This document shows, piece by piece, positions 26,636 through 35,098 of a stretch of DNA of 64,000 nt; the first letter of the stretch is position 1, and every line of letters begins with the position of its first letter. Under the pieces are notes generated by a model. The model was not told the DNA's origin and ran no database searches. It worked only from the letters and a program-made list of their open reading frames with translations. The position numbers and the translations under genes were made by a program. Origin of the DNA: Benzoatithermus sp963720725 (GTDB taxonomy: Bacteria > Pseudomonadota > Alphaproteobacteria > Geminicoccales > Geminicoccaceae); contig CAVRGN010000003.1 of the NCBI GenBank assembly GCA_963720725.1, positions 806,001-870,000 of the forward strand, given 5' to 3'.

Positions 26636-27847
26636 TCAGCCGGGGAACGCCTCCGAGGTGTCGGAGGCGTTCTCCGGCTGGTCGGCGATCCGCACCATGG
26701 ATGCGAACCATGCCACCAGGCCGCAGGCCACGACCAGCAGCCCTAGGGCGGTACCCAGGCTGGTGGCCTGGGCGGCGAAGCCGATCAGCGGCGGTCCGGT
26801 CAGAAATCCGAGATAGCCGATGCTGGCGGTAGCGGCGATGCCTGCACCAGGCTGCATGCCCGGCAGTCGCCCCGCGGCGCCGAACATCACCGGCACGGCA
26901 TTGGAGAGGCCCAGACCGGCACAGGCGAAGCCGATGATGGCCGCGACGGGCGTGGCGACCAGGACCGCGAAGGCGAGGCCGGCGGCCGCGATCAGGGCAC
27001 TGCAGCGGACCAGTGCGACGGCACCCCAGCGCCGGCGAAGACGATCGCCGCTGAAGCGGCCGACCGCCATCGCGGCCGAGAAGGCGGCGAAGGCCATGCC
27101 GGCGAGGGTGGGACCGGCACCCAACTCGCCGCGCAACCAGGCGGCGCTCCAGTCGAGCGAGGCGCCCTCGGTCATCATGGCGAGGAAGGCCAGGGCGCCG
27201 AAGCCGAGAGCAGCACGGCTGGGCAGGACGAAATGAGGGCCGGCATCGCCGACGTCGATCCGGCCGGGCAGCAGCCAATGGGTGACCGCGAGGAACAACA
27301 GCGCGAGTGCCACGCCCGCCGCGACCGCATGCACCCAAGGCGGCACCTGGCCCAGCGCCAGGGCCCCGACCGCCGCACCGAGCAGGCCGCCAAGGCTGAA
27401 CATGCCGTGCAGCGAGGACATGATCGGCCGCTGCAGCCGAGATTCGATCGCCACCCCGTGCGCGTTCATGGCGACGTCCATGAGGCCGTTGGCAGCACCC
27501 AGGCACGCCAAAGCGGCGATCAGCAGCGGCAGGTCTGGCGCCAGCACCGCCGCCGGCAAGGCGAGACAAAGCACGAGCCCGGTGACCCGGGTGACCGGCG
27601 CGCTGCCGAAGCGGGCGATCACGCCGCCCGCCAGCACCATGGCGGCCAGGGCGCCGATCGCGACCGCCAGCAGTGCCACGCCCAACAGCGCCGGCCCCAG
27701 GGCCAGCCGCTCCTGGACGAAGGGAATCTGCGGCGCCCAGCTGCCGAACACGGCGCCGTTGACCAGGAACACCATGCCGATGGCGTGGCGGGCGCGGTAA
27801 AGAACGGTAGCTGGGATCGCGGTCAGGTCGGCTCCTCTCGCGGTCAA
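26636..27847 (-). CDS. Major facilitator superfamily transporter (YbjJ-like)
   Basis: Protein of about 403 aa with roughly 12 transmembrane helices. TM1 reads GMVFLVNGAVFGSWAPQIP, which with NGLMDVAMNAHGVAIE and SSLHGMFSLGGLLGA is typical of the YbjJ-like MFS family. The substrate is unknown. The start is unclear: TTG 27847 gives a normal N-terminal extension, CTG 27826 has the best Shine-Dalgarno (AGAGGAG, 5 nt away), and the first ATG (27775) would cut into TM1. The gene converges with the thioesterase gene and lies 68 nt downstream of the broken glutamine synthetase gene on the same strand. Confidence 0.85.
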   Translation of the reverse strand: MTARGADLTAIPATVLYRARHAIGMVFLVNGAVFGSWAPQIPFVQERLALGPALLGVALLAVAIGALAAMVLAGGVIARFGSAPVTRVTGLVLCLALPAAVLAPDLPLLIAALACLGAANGLMDVAMNAHGVAIESRLQRPIMSSLHGMFSLGGLLGAAVGALALGQVPPWVHAVAAGVALALLFLAVTHWLLPGRIDVGDAGPHFVLPSRAALGFGALAFLAMMTEGASLDWSAAWLRGELGAGPTLAGMAFAAFSAAMAVGRFSGDRLRRRWGAVALVRCSALIAAAGLAFAVLVATPVAAIIGFACAGLGLSNAVPVMFGAAGRLPGMQPGAGIAATASIGYLGFLTGPPLIGFAAQATSLGTALGLLVVACGLVAWFASMVRIADQPENASDTSEAFPG

Positions 27848-27915
27848 GCTCGCTGCACCTGCACGCCCAGAGCCGAAAGATCGGCCACCCGCGCTTCCGG
27901 TGCGCCGATTTCGGG

Positions 27916-29305
27916 CTAGAGCCCCAGATAGAGCTGGAACTCGACCGGGTGCGGCGTGCGGTCGACCAGATCGCACTCGCGCCCCTTCACCTCGACATAG
28001 GCCTCGATCAGGTCGGTCGGCATCACGTCGCCCCGGGTCAGGAACTCGTGGTCGGCCTCCAGCGCGCGCAAGGCCTCGCGCAAGGATCCGCTCACCGCCG
28101 CCAGATCCTCGGCCTCCTCGGGCCGCAGATCGTAGAGGTTGCGGTCCATGGCGTCGCCCGGCTCGAGCTTGCGCTCGATCCCGTCCAGCCCGGCCATCAG
28201 GATCGCGGCGAAGGCGAGGTAGGGATTGGCGGACGGATCGGGAAAGCGCACCTCGACCCGCTTGTCGTCCGGGTGCGCGGCATAGGGGATGCGCACCGCC
28301 GCCGAGCGGTTGTGGGCCGCGTAGGCGATCAGGGTCGGCTCGTCCTGGCCGGGGCGCAGCCGCTTGTAGCTGTTGGTGGTGGCGTTGGTGAAGGCGTTGA
28401 GCGCGCGCGCATGCGCCATGACGCCGGCGATGAACTGCAGGCAGGTCTGGCTCAGGTCGGCATAGCCCTGGCCGGCGAAGGTCGGCCTTCCGTCGCGCCA
28501 CAAGGACTGGTGGATGCTCATGCCCGAGCCCGGCTCGTCGACGATCGGCTTGGCCATGAAGGTCGCGACCTTGCCGTAGGAAGCCGCTACCTGATGCACC
28601 GCGTATTTCAGGAGCTGCAGCCGGTCGGCGGCCTGGATCAGCCCGCCGCCGCAGCAGAAGATCAGGTTCTGCGCCGCACCCCGGCCATGGGCGTGCTTGA
28701 GGCCGGGGATGCCCAGGCCGGCCATGACCGAGGCGATCTCGGAGCGGATGTCGGACATGTGGTCGCTCGGCGGCAGGGCCAGGTAGGCGGCATCCGGCCC
28801 CGGACGCTGGCCGGCACGCCCGCCATTGCCCTGCTCGTCCGAGCGCCAGGCTGTAGAGGCCGCGGGTGGGGCCGAGTTCCACGCGCGCCTCGTCGAACAG
28901 GAAGAAGGCGAGGTCGGCCAGGACCCTGACCTGGTCGGCATAGCGGCAGCCGCGCAGGAACGCCTCGGCGCGCAGGGCCGCCGAGCGCGGGTCGCGCTCG
29001 TAGCCCAGTCCGGTGCCCGGCTCGGCGGCGTCGCACACCAGGACCAGGGTGGGCTGGGCGGCGAACGGGTCGGTGAAGGCCGTGCCCAGGTCCGGCCGCA
29101 GCAGCAGGTCGGCCTCGGTCACGTCGCGCCAGCCCGGGATCGACGAGCCGTCGATGAACACCCCCTGCGCCAGCAGGCCGGCATCGACCCCGCCCGCCTC
29201 GCGGCCGAGATGGCGCCAATGCCCGGCGAGGTCGGTGAAGCGGAAGTCGACGGTGCGGATACCCTCCGCACCGATCCGCTCGATGATTGCCGCCGCGTCG
29301 CTCAT
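27916..29305 (-). pseudogene. Glutamine synthetase homologue, frameshifted and missing metal ligands
   Basis: Residues 1-153 (from ATG 29305) are in one frame and the rest in another; the shift is at about 28848-28852, where ...RGLYS breaks and WRSDEQGNGG resumes. The overall glutamine synthetase layout is clear: FRFTDLAGHW, FIDGSSIPGW, NRSAAVRIPYAAHP and the end TPHPVEFQLYLGL. Many catalytic residues are replaced. The usual E-P-E-F-F-L-F-D reads DLAFFLFD, the H-H-E...Q-N-E segment reads HAHGRGAAQNL, and the usual G-S-G-M-H reads GSGMS. Only the R-x-E of KRVEVRF is kept among the metal ligands I could place. It is either a decaying paralogue or a non-catalytic one with a sequence error. Confidence 0.75.
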
Positions 29306-29424
29306 CGCCTTCCAGCCTGCCCCATTGCCGCAGGCCGCTGTTCTAGCGGCGCCGGCGCGGACCGCAACGACTATCGCCCGGGCCGCTTGTGATCCCCCCT
29401 CGGCGTCCTTATCCTGACGGTGGC

Positions 29425-29499
29425 GCGGGCGTAGCTCAGCGGTAGAGCACGGCGTTTACACCGCCGGTGTCGGAGGTTCGACCCCTTCCGCCCGCACCA
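29425..29499 (+). tRNA. tRNA-Val (anticodon TAC)
   Basis: The cloverleaf folds by eye. The acceptor GCGGGCG pairs with CGCCCGC, and the D arm is GCTCAGCGGTAGAGC. The anticodon stem CGGCG/CGCCG encloses TTTACAC (anticodon TAC), and the T arm is GGAGG-TTCGACC-CCTTC. The discriminator A is followed by an encoded CCA at 29497-29499. It lies between the glutamine synthetase remnant and a hydratase gene. Confidence 0.95.
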
Positions 29500-29553
29500 C
29501 CCACCCGGAAGCCGTGGCGCGCCTGCAAGGAGAGCTGCGAGGGGATCGCCGAG

Positions 29554-30345
29554 ATGGAGATCGCGTCGGCACGGGCCGCGTCGGAGCTGCTCGCGCGCCA
29601 TTGGCGGGACGGCACCGTGCTGCCGGGACTGCCGCCCCCGCTGCGGCCCGCCACCCGCGCGGAGGGCTATCTGATCCAGGCCCGGATCGAGGCGCTGAGT
29701 GCCGTGCCGCTCTATGGCTGGAAGATCGCGGCGACCAGCCCGGCCGGACAGCGGCACATCGGCATCGACGGGCCGATCGCCGGCCGCCTGCTCGCGGAGA
29801 CCGTGCACGGGGACGGCGAGACCGTTCCCTTCGGCGCCAACCGGATGCGGGTGGTCGAGGCCGAGTTCGCCTTCCGCATGGGCCGCGACCTGCCGCCGCG
29901 CGCGACGCCCTACCGGCGCAGCGAGGTGCTGGACGCCGTGGCCGAGCTGCATCTGGCGCTCGAGATCCCCGATTCGCGCTATGCCGACTTCGTCACCGCC
30001 GGCGGGCCGCAGCTCATCGCCGACAATGCCTGCGCCCACCGCTTCGTCCTCGGCCCGCAGGCGCCGGCGAGCTGGCGGCGGATCGATCTTTCGGCCCACC
30101 GCGTGGTCGCGCGGGTGGGCGACGGCCGCGCGGGCGAGGGCACGGGTGCGGAGGTGCTGGGCGATCCGCGCACCGCACTCACCTGGCTCGCCAACGAGCT
30201 GTCCGCGCTCGGGCTCACGCTGGCCGCCGGCCAGACCGTGACCACCGGCACCTGCGTCACCCCGATGGCGATCGCACCCGGCGACGTGGTCCGCGCCGAC
30301 TTCGGCGAGCTCGGCCGGGTCGGCTGCCGGTTCACGGACGCCTGA
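29554..30345 (+). CDS. 2-keto-4-pentenoate hydratase / fumarylacetoacetate hydrolase-fold protein
   Basis: Protein of 263 aa. Family features are YGWKIAATSPAGQRHIGIDGP near residue 50, VVEAEFAFRMGRDLPPR (metal-binding Glu pair) and LHLALEIPDSRYADF. The C-terminal VTTGTCVTPMAIAPGDVVRADFGELG is typical of MhpD/OHPD hydratases. These enzymes hydrate 2-hydroxypenta-2,4-dienoate in meta-cleavage pathways, but no other pathway gene is adjacent, so the substrate is open. The in-frame extension to 29467 runs into the tRNA and was rejected. Confidence 0.85.
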   Translation: MEIASARAASELLARHWRDGTVLPGLPPPLRPATRAEGYLIQARIEALSAVPLYGWKIAATSPAGQRHIGIDGPIAGRLLAETVHGDGETVPFGANRMRVVEAEFAFRMGRDLPPRATPYRRSEVLDAVAELHLALEIPDSRYADFVTAGGPQLIADNACAHRFVLGPQAPASWRRIDLSAHRVVARVGDGRAGEGTGAEVLGDPRTALTWLANELSALGLTLAAGQTVTTGTCVTPMAIAPGDVVRADFGELGRVGCRFTDA

Positions 30346-30427
30346 GCGGGCGGGGCCGCGGGCCCGTGGCCCTTGACGGCCGCGGCGGCGACGGCCTCCA
30401 TGCCGGCTGCCTGCCCCGGAGCATGCG

Positions 30428-31324
30428 ATGATGCGCCTCAGCTCGCTGGCCGCCCTGGTGGCCCTCGCCGGCCCGATCGCCGCCGCCTCGGGCGCGCCGG
30501 AGGCCCAGGCCCGGGTCCTGCGCGAGCTCGCCGTGCCGAGCCCGGCCCTGGGGCAACCGATCGCTTGCGCGGTGACCCTGCCCGACGCCTACGATCGCGA
30601 GCCCGACCGCCGCTTTCCCGTGCTCCTGCTCCTGCACGGCACCGACGGCGGCCATCACGACTGGCTCGACTGGGGCGACCTGGTCGCGCGCAGCGCCGGG
30701 GCGGCGGCCCGCGGCCAGCTGCCGTTCATCATCGTCACCCCCGCCGCCGGCAACAGCTGGTACGTCGACAATCCCGGCGGCGAGGGGGCGTGGGAGACCG
30801 CCCTGGTCGACGATCTGCTGCCGGCGATCGACGCCCGCTTCCGCACCATCGCCGGCCGCTCCGGCCGGGCGATCGCCGGCCTGTCGATGGGCGGCTACGG
30901 TGCCGTCCACCTGGCCTTGCGCCATCCCGACCGGTTCGCGGCGGTGGCCAGCCTCAGCGGTGCGGTCTACGCCCCCGGCGATCCCCTGAGCGAGGAGGAC
31001 ATCGCCGACTTCCACGGCGCCTTCGGCGAGCCGTTCGACCGCGAGCGGTTCGCGCGGGCCAGCGTCTATGCCGACCTCGCCGCCTTGCCGCCCGGCACCG
31101 TCCTGCCGCGCTTCTACCTGTCGAGCGGCGGGCGCGACCAGTACGATCTCGACCTCGCCGCCCTGCATTTCTACGAGGCGCTCAAGCGGCGCGACGTGCC
31201 GGCGACCCTGGTGGTCCGCGCCGGCTACGACCATGGCTGGCCGTTCTGGCGCGACGATCTGGATGCGGTCCTGGCCTTCGCCAGCTCGGCGCTGCAGGCG
31301 GAGGACGCGACGGTGGGGCAGTAG
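30428..31324 (+). CDS. Exported alpha/beta-hydrolase esterase (esterase D/antigen 85-like)
   Basis: Protein of 298 aa with a short signal peptide (LAALVALAGPIAAASG). The fold has PVLLLLHGTDGGHHDW (oxyanion loop), the nucleophile Ser in IAGLSMGGYGAVHLAL (about residue 156), an Asp in SSGGRDQYDLD and the His in AGYDHGWPFW. This matches the tributyrin-esterase/S-formylglutathione-hydrolase-like family, but export argues against formaldehyde detoxification. It follows the hydratase gene by 82 nt on the same strand. Confidence 0.85.
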   Translation: MMRLSSLAALVALAGPIAAASGAPEAQARVLRELAVPSPALGQPIACAVTLPDAYDREPDRRFPVLLLLHGTDGGHHDWLDWGDLVARSAGAAARGQLPFIIVTPAAGNSWYVDNPGGEGAWETALVDDLLPAIDARFRTIAGRSGRAIAGLSMGGYGAVHLALRHPDRFAAVASLSGAVYAPGDPLSEEDIADFHGAFGEPFDRERFARASVYADLAALPPGTVLPRFYLSSGGRDQYDLDLAALHFYEALKRRDVPATLVVRAGYDHGWPFWRDDLDAVLAFASSALQAEDATVGQ

Positions 31325-31423
31325 CGCGGCACGCGGCCGGGAAGGCAAGCGGGAATGCCCGGGCGCGCGAGCGTGCGGTCCGGTGCGGGAATGTGGCGGG
31401 ACGGACGCGGCCCGGCACCCGGC

Positions 31424-32188
31424 TCAGGGCGCCTGGGGCAGCTTGGGATGCCCATTGGCCGGTGGCGTCGCGGGCGCGCCGGAGGCGGGGCGGCCGCCGG
31501 CGGCAGGGTGCTCGTAGGCCCCGGCCGGATGGCCGCCGGCGGGGGCGGACGCGGCCAGCTCCAGGGCGTGGCGGGCGGCCTCGGCGGTGGTGCGGGGCGG
31601 CGGCTGGGCCGCGGCGCGGGCGGCGTGGCGCAGGGCCTCCTCGACCGCCACGTCCTCGCGCATCCGGGCGGCACCGCGCTCCATCATCCGCCGCAAGGGG
31701 TGGCGCGGGGCGCGGGTGCGGCGGGCTCGCGGCGGGCCGGCAGGCTCGGCGGGCGGGCGCCGGTCGCGCTCGCGCGCTTTCAGGACCCCGTCGGCCAGGG
31801 TGACGGCGGGGTCGCGGTGCTGTGCCTCCTCCTCGAGGACGAAGCAGGCGACCGGGCCGTCGTTGAGCAGCAGGGCCCGCGCCATGGCCTGGCGGGCGAG
31901 GTCGATCAGGTGCTGGCGCTGGGCGGCGACCGGCTCGGCCAGCATCTCCCTGGTCTCGGCGACGATGGCGCGGAAGTCCTCGCGCGCCAGCATGGCGGCG
32001 ACCAGCTCCGCACTGCCGCCCTCGGGCAGGGCCGCCACCGCGGGCGGGATGCCGCCGGCGAGGCGGTTGGCGAGGCGCAGCCAGTCCTTCGGGTGCGGCC
32101 GCCGGCGCGGGCGGCGCGTCGCACCCAGCAGCACCGCCAGGGTGAGCGGGGTCACAGGATCGGCGCCGGGCAGGAAGGCGAAGGACAT
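31424..32188 (-). CDS. Unrecognised protein, helical N-terminus with Ala/Pro-rich tail
   Basis: Predicted protein of 254 aa that I do not recognise. Residues 30-130 look like a folded helical domain (HPKDWLRLANRLAGGIPPAVAALP, then AREDFRAIVAETREMLAEPVAAQRQHLIDLARQAMARALLLND). The remainder is rich in Ala, Pro, Arg and Gly and ends ANGHPKLPQAP. It has no membrane segment or signal. Codon third positions are almost all G/C, as in its neighbours. The gene converges with the esterase. It may be real and lineage-specific; the tail could also be a spurious extension. Confidence 0.5.
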   Translation of the reverse strand: MSFAFLPGADPVTPLTLAVLLGATRRPRRRPHPKDWLRLANRLAGGIPPAVAALPEGGSAELVAAMLAREDFRAIVAETREMLAEPVAAQRQHLIDLARQAMARALLLNDGPVACFVLEEEAQHRDPAVTLADGVLKARERDRRPPAEPAGPPRARRTRAPRHPLRRMMERGAARMREDVAVEEALRHAARAAAQPPPRTTAEAARHALELAASAPAGGHPAGAYEHPAAGGRPASGAPATPPANGHPKLPQAP

Positions 32189-32545
32189 GGGAGCGGTATA
32201 GAGGAATTTTGTCCTGGATGCAAGCGGGGCGGAAGGCGGGGCGTTGACGGGAGGGTAAGGATCTTGGGGTAGAGCGGGGGACGGTGGAGCAGGTGCCGCG
32301 GCGAGCCGGGAGCCCGAGCGGAGCGAGGGCGGACGGCGAGGCAGGGAAGAGGGTGGCCGGGCCTGGGATGCCGGGTGCTGCCGGTGGGTGGCTAGGGTCA
32401 GGCTGCGCGGGGGGGGTGCGGACGGTGCAGGCGACGGAGAGGGGCGGAACCGTGCCGCGCGCCGGACCGGGCGCTCGGGGTCGATCGGGCCGCGGGCGGC
32501 CGGCGGCGCCGGTGGCGCGGCCGGAACGCCCGGCCGGCCGCCGTG
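32189..32545. other. 357-bp region without a recognisable gene
   Basis: Extremely GC-rich and purine-biased on the plus strand, with a G8 run near 32410. Long open frames exist on both strands only because stop codons are rare at this composition; none has a plausible protein sequence. The promoter of the minus-strand gene ending at 31424 must lie at its left end. Confidence 0.5.
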
Positions 32546-32791
32546 TCAGGCCCGCTTGACCAGGCTGACGATGAACAGGAGCACGCAGGCGCCGACGATC
32601 GCCGTGATCAGCGAGCCGATGATCCCGCCCTCCGGAAAGATGCCGAGCACCCCGAACAGCCAGCCGCCGATCACCGCCCCGACGATGCCGACGACGATGT
32701 TGCCCAGGACGCCGAACCCGCCGCCGCGCATCAGGTTGCCCGCGGCCCAGCCCGCCACGGCCCCGATGATCAGCCACAGAATGATCCCCAT
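32546..32791 (-). CDS. GlsB/YeaQ/YmgE-family small membrane protein
   Basis: Protein of 81 aa, the standard size of this stress-associated family. Three hydrophobic glycine-rich helices are evident: MGIILWLIIGAVAGWAAG, VLGNIVVGIVGAVIGGWLFG and GSLITAIVGACVLLFIVSL, with a basic end VKRA. The start at 32791 follows GAGGTACGG. Members are inner-membrane proteins (transglycosylase-associated protein family, of uncertain function) often induced by general or cell-envelope stress. Confidence 0.92.
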   Translation of the reverse strand: MGIILWLIIGAVAGWAAGNLMRGGGFGVLGNIVVGIVGAVIGGWLFGVLGIFPEGGIIGSLITAIVGACVLLFIVSLVKRA

Positions 32792-33098
32792 CCGTACCTC
32801 CCCGACCCGATGTGCCAATTTGCGCCCGGACCCTGACAGCAAACCCGCGCCCGGGCAACCGTCGCCCCGCCGGCGAACGCCGCCCCACCCGCGACCGCGC
32901 GCCGCCGGAACGCCCACGCCGCCGACCGCACCCACCGCCGGCGCCGCCGCCCGGCCGACGTCACGATCCGCCGCAGGGACCGGGCAGGTCGGCGAGGCGG
33001 GGGCGGCAGCCGGCGGGAGCGGTCGATCGGCGGAGGGCGATGTGCTATCGGGACGGTCGGAAGCGCAACCATGGAGCCGGGCCTTGCCGGTCGCACCC
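32792..33098. other. 307-bp GC-rich intergenic region
   Basis: It separates the GlsB gene (minus) from the HicB-like gene (plus), so two divergent promoters are expected here. I see no convincing reading frame, repeat or RNA. A hicA-type toxin gene, which would normally precede or follow hicB, is not present. Confidence 0.5.
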
Positions 33099-33329
33099 GT
33101 GTCGACGATCGAGATCGAGCAGGAGCTGGACGGTCGCTGGCTGGCCGAGGTGCCGATCGTGCCCGGAGCCCTGGCCTATCGCTCGACGCGCGCGGAGGCG
33201 GCGGCCCGGGCCGAGGCTCTGGCCCTGCGGGTCCTGGCCGAGCGGATCGAGCATGGCGAGCCGGTACCGGAGATCAGCGGCCTGTCCGTGAGGCGGTCTG
33301 TCCGATACGCGGAGGTTAGCGGCCGTTAA
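33099..33329 (+). CDS. HicB-like orphan antitoxin
   Basis: Predicted protein of 76 aa from GTG 33099. The pattern STIEIEQELDGRWLAEVPIVPGALAYRSTRAEAAARAEALALRVLAERIEHGEPVPE is characteristic of the short HicB/DUF1902 antitoxin family, whose partner HicA is an mRNA interferase. The last 14 residues (LSVRRSVRYAEVSGR) do not fit the family end. An IS481 copy starts 10 nt after the stop, and no HicA is visible, so this is an orphan or a disrupted pair. A start at TTG 33084 is also possible. Confidence 0.65.
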   Translation: MSTIEIEQELDGRWLAEVPIVPGALAYRSTRAEAAARAEALALRVLAERIEHGEPVPEISGLSVRRSVRYAEVSGR

Positions 33330-33332
33330 TGA

Positions 33333-33339
33333 TACCTGG
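33333..33339. repeat. Left target-site duplication TACCTGG
   Basis: Seven bases immediately outside the left inverted repeat, identical to 34583-34589 immediately outside the right one. Confidence 0.85.
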
Positions 33340-33366
33340 TGTGCTGAGACGGTATTGACCTGACAG
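33340..33366 (+). repeat. IS481 left terminal inverted repeat
   Basis: It begins TGTGCTGAGACGG and ends GACCTGACAG. It matches the reverse complement of 34556-34582, which begins TGTACAGTGACGG, at 21 of 27 positions. Confidence 0.85.
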
Positions 33367-33469
33367 GTTCTGGCTTCGTTCCGCCTTGGGCGGGGCGTGG
33401 CCATGCCGCTCCTGCGGGGGTAGCGCTGGTGTTGCCACACGCCAGCACGTCCCACCCCAGGAGATCGCC

Positions 33470-34528
33470 ATGACCACGGATCAAAGGATAGCACGGCGCA
33501 AGCTCAGCCTGCTCGAGCTGGCGCAGGACCTCGGCAACGTCAGCAAGGCCTGCAAGCTGGTCGGCTACAGCCGGCAGCAGTTCTACGAGATCCGCCGCAA
33601 CTACCAGACCTTCGGCGCCGCCGGCCTGGTCGACAAGGTGAAGGGGCCCAAGGGTCCGCACCCGAACCGGGTGGCGCCCGAGATCGAGCAGGCGGTTCTC
33701 GATCATGCCCTCGCGCATCCGACCCACGGGCCCGATGCGGGTCGCGCACGAGCTGGCCCTGCGTGGGCTCCAGGTCAGCTCCGGCGGCGTGCGCGGGGTC
33801 TGGAGCCGGCACGATCTGCTGACCACAGCACGACCGGCTGCTGCGCCTGGAGAAGACCACCGCCGAGCGGCCGATCGAGCTCACGCCAGAACAGGCCAGG
33901 CTCCTGGAGCGCTTCAGCCCGGAGTTCCGCGAGCGGCATATCGAGGCCCCACATACGGGTGCCCTGGTCGCGGTCGACACCTTCTTCGTCGGGGTGCTGA
34001 AGGGCGTCGGCAAGGTCTACCTGCAGACCGTGATCGACTGCCATTCCCGCTACGCCTGGGCCAGGCTGTTCACCAACAAGCTGCCGGTGACCGCGGTGCA
34101 GACCCTCAACAACGACGTCCTACCGGTCTTCGAGGAGCAGGGAGCGGTGATCGACGCCGTGCTCAGCGACAATGGCCGCGAGTTCTGCGGCCGCGCGGAT
34201 CAGCATCCCTACGAGCTGTTCCTGCAGCTGGAAGGCATCGCCCACAAGACCACCCGGGTCGGCCGGCCGCAGAGCAACGGGATCGTCGGAACGCCTGCAC
34301 CGCACCCTGCTCGACGAGCATCTGCGCGTCCAGGGCCGCACCGTCTGGCACGAGACCGTGGCCGAGATGCAGACCGCACTCGATGCCTGGCTCTTGCGTT
34401 ACAACCGCGAGCGGCCGCATCAGGGACGCGGCATGAACGGCCGGACGCCCTGGCAGGCCTTCCTCGACGGCCTACCCGTCAGGCCAGAACCCGAGCAGGA
34501 GGAACCGCCACAGCCTATCGCCGCCTGA
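33470..34528 (+). pseudogene. IS481-family transposase with three +1 frameshifts
   Basis: The reading starts at ATG 33470 (MTTDQRIARRKLSLLELAQD, a helix-turn-helix with ACKLVGYSRQQFYEIRR). It changes frame near 33738 (after HPTHGP), near 33826 (after RHDLLT) and near 34291 (after NGIV). At each point one extra base would explain the shift, and the protein resumes exactly: MRVAHELALRG, then HDRLLRLEKTT, then ERLHRTLLDEHL. The DDE triad is visible as VAVDTFF, LSDNGREF and the Glu at the third junction. The last part is NRERPHQGRGMNGRTPWQAF. As read, no active transposase can be made. Confidence 0.88.
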
Positions 34529-34555
34529 ACCCAACCATCCCGCGAGGAGCGGCCA

Positions 34556-34582
34556 CTGTCAGGTCTACTCCGTCACTGTACA
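34556..34582 (-). repeat. IS481 right terminal inverted repeat
   Basis: It ends CACTGTACA on the plus strand. The inner end CTGTCAGGTC is the exact complement of the left repeat's inner ten bases. Confidence 0.85.
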
Positions 34583-34589
34583 TACCTGG
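34583..34589. repeat. Right target-site duplication TACCTGG
   Basis: Identical copy of 33333-33339, immediately after the right inverted repeat. Confidence 0.85.
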
Positions 34590-34705
34590 CACCGAGCTCC
34601 GGCATGTAGCCCCCATAGTTGCTGCGAACAGGTAAGTCAGGATCTTCCCCTTGGTCTCCTTCGTTGCTGTCGGCCCGTCCGCGGACGATAATCTGCTGCC
34701 CATGC

Positions 34706-35098
34706 TTACATAGTAGTGTCCGCTATCAGTGGCTCCGCCTTCACGACAGCGGCAAGTTTCTCCAGAAGCCTACTCTTCATCCTCTCTGACAAGAAGGCAG
34801 AGGTCTCAACCAGCGTCTTTGCACGACTAAACTGCCTCCTCTCAACAAGGATATTCGCCTGCAATTCATGCAGGCGCGCTTCACCATCCTCCGAGAATCC
34901 ACCACCATCAGCGAGAAGTCTGTCAATCGTACGAATATCACTTTCGACACCAGATATGTCATTGATGTCCAAACACAACTGTGCACGAATAAAGTACGGT
35001 GCCAACAGCGTAGGTGTCCGCTCCACCGCCCTTTGCAGTATTCTCATTGCAGCAGCATTGTCCTCACGTCGAATTGCTTGCTGCGCCTCCCGAATCAA
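34706..35098 (-). pseudogene. C-terminal fragment of a low-GC TPR-like protein
   Basis: An open frame of about 130 codons has amphipathic helix-turn-helix repeats of TPR spacing: EAQQAIRREDNAAAMRILQRAVERTP, then FIRAQLCLDINDISGVESDIRTIDRLLADG, then ARLHELQANILVERRQFSRAKTLVETSAF. It ends AEPLIADTTM. It has no start with a ribosome-binding site: the first candidate (TTG 35098) sits exactly where a truncated doxX frame ends. Base composition is about half G+C, far below its surroundings, and codon use is relaxed. I take it as the 3' end of a horizontally acquired gene whose 5' part was lost at the junction. Its function is unknown. Confidence 0.6.

Larger units (their letters stand above)
33340..34582 (+). 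mobile_element. IS481-family insertion sequence, complete ends, 1243 bp
   Basis: The element is bounded by 27-bp imperfect inverted repeats starting TGT (33340-33366 and 34556-34582; 21 of 27 positions match by eye, with the inner ten GACCTGACAG identical). It is flanked by a 7-bp direct repeat TACCTGG at 33333-33339 and 34583-34589. It contains one transposase gene, broken by three frameshifts. The size, ends and DDE transposase fit the IS481 family. Intact ends with a perfect target duplication indicate simple, fairly recent transposition here. Confidence 0.88.

Noticed and set aside
32400..32420. G-run near 32410 as a phase-variable tract
   Set aside because: It is not inside or just upstream of any supported gene, so slippage would have no visible target.
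31182..32888. 568-codon minus-strand open frame spanning three genes
   Set aside because: Composition-driven: mostly Arg, Pro and Ala, overlapping the esterase and GlsB genes in other frames.
34515..34703. Small minus-strand ORF at the right IS boundary
   Set aside because: It reads through the inverted repeat into the IS, has no ribosome-binding site, and no family was recognised; another frame faintly resembles a HicB start but is too short to support.
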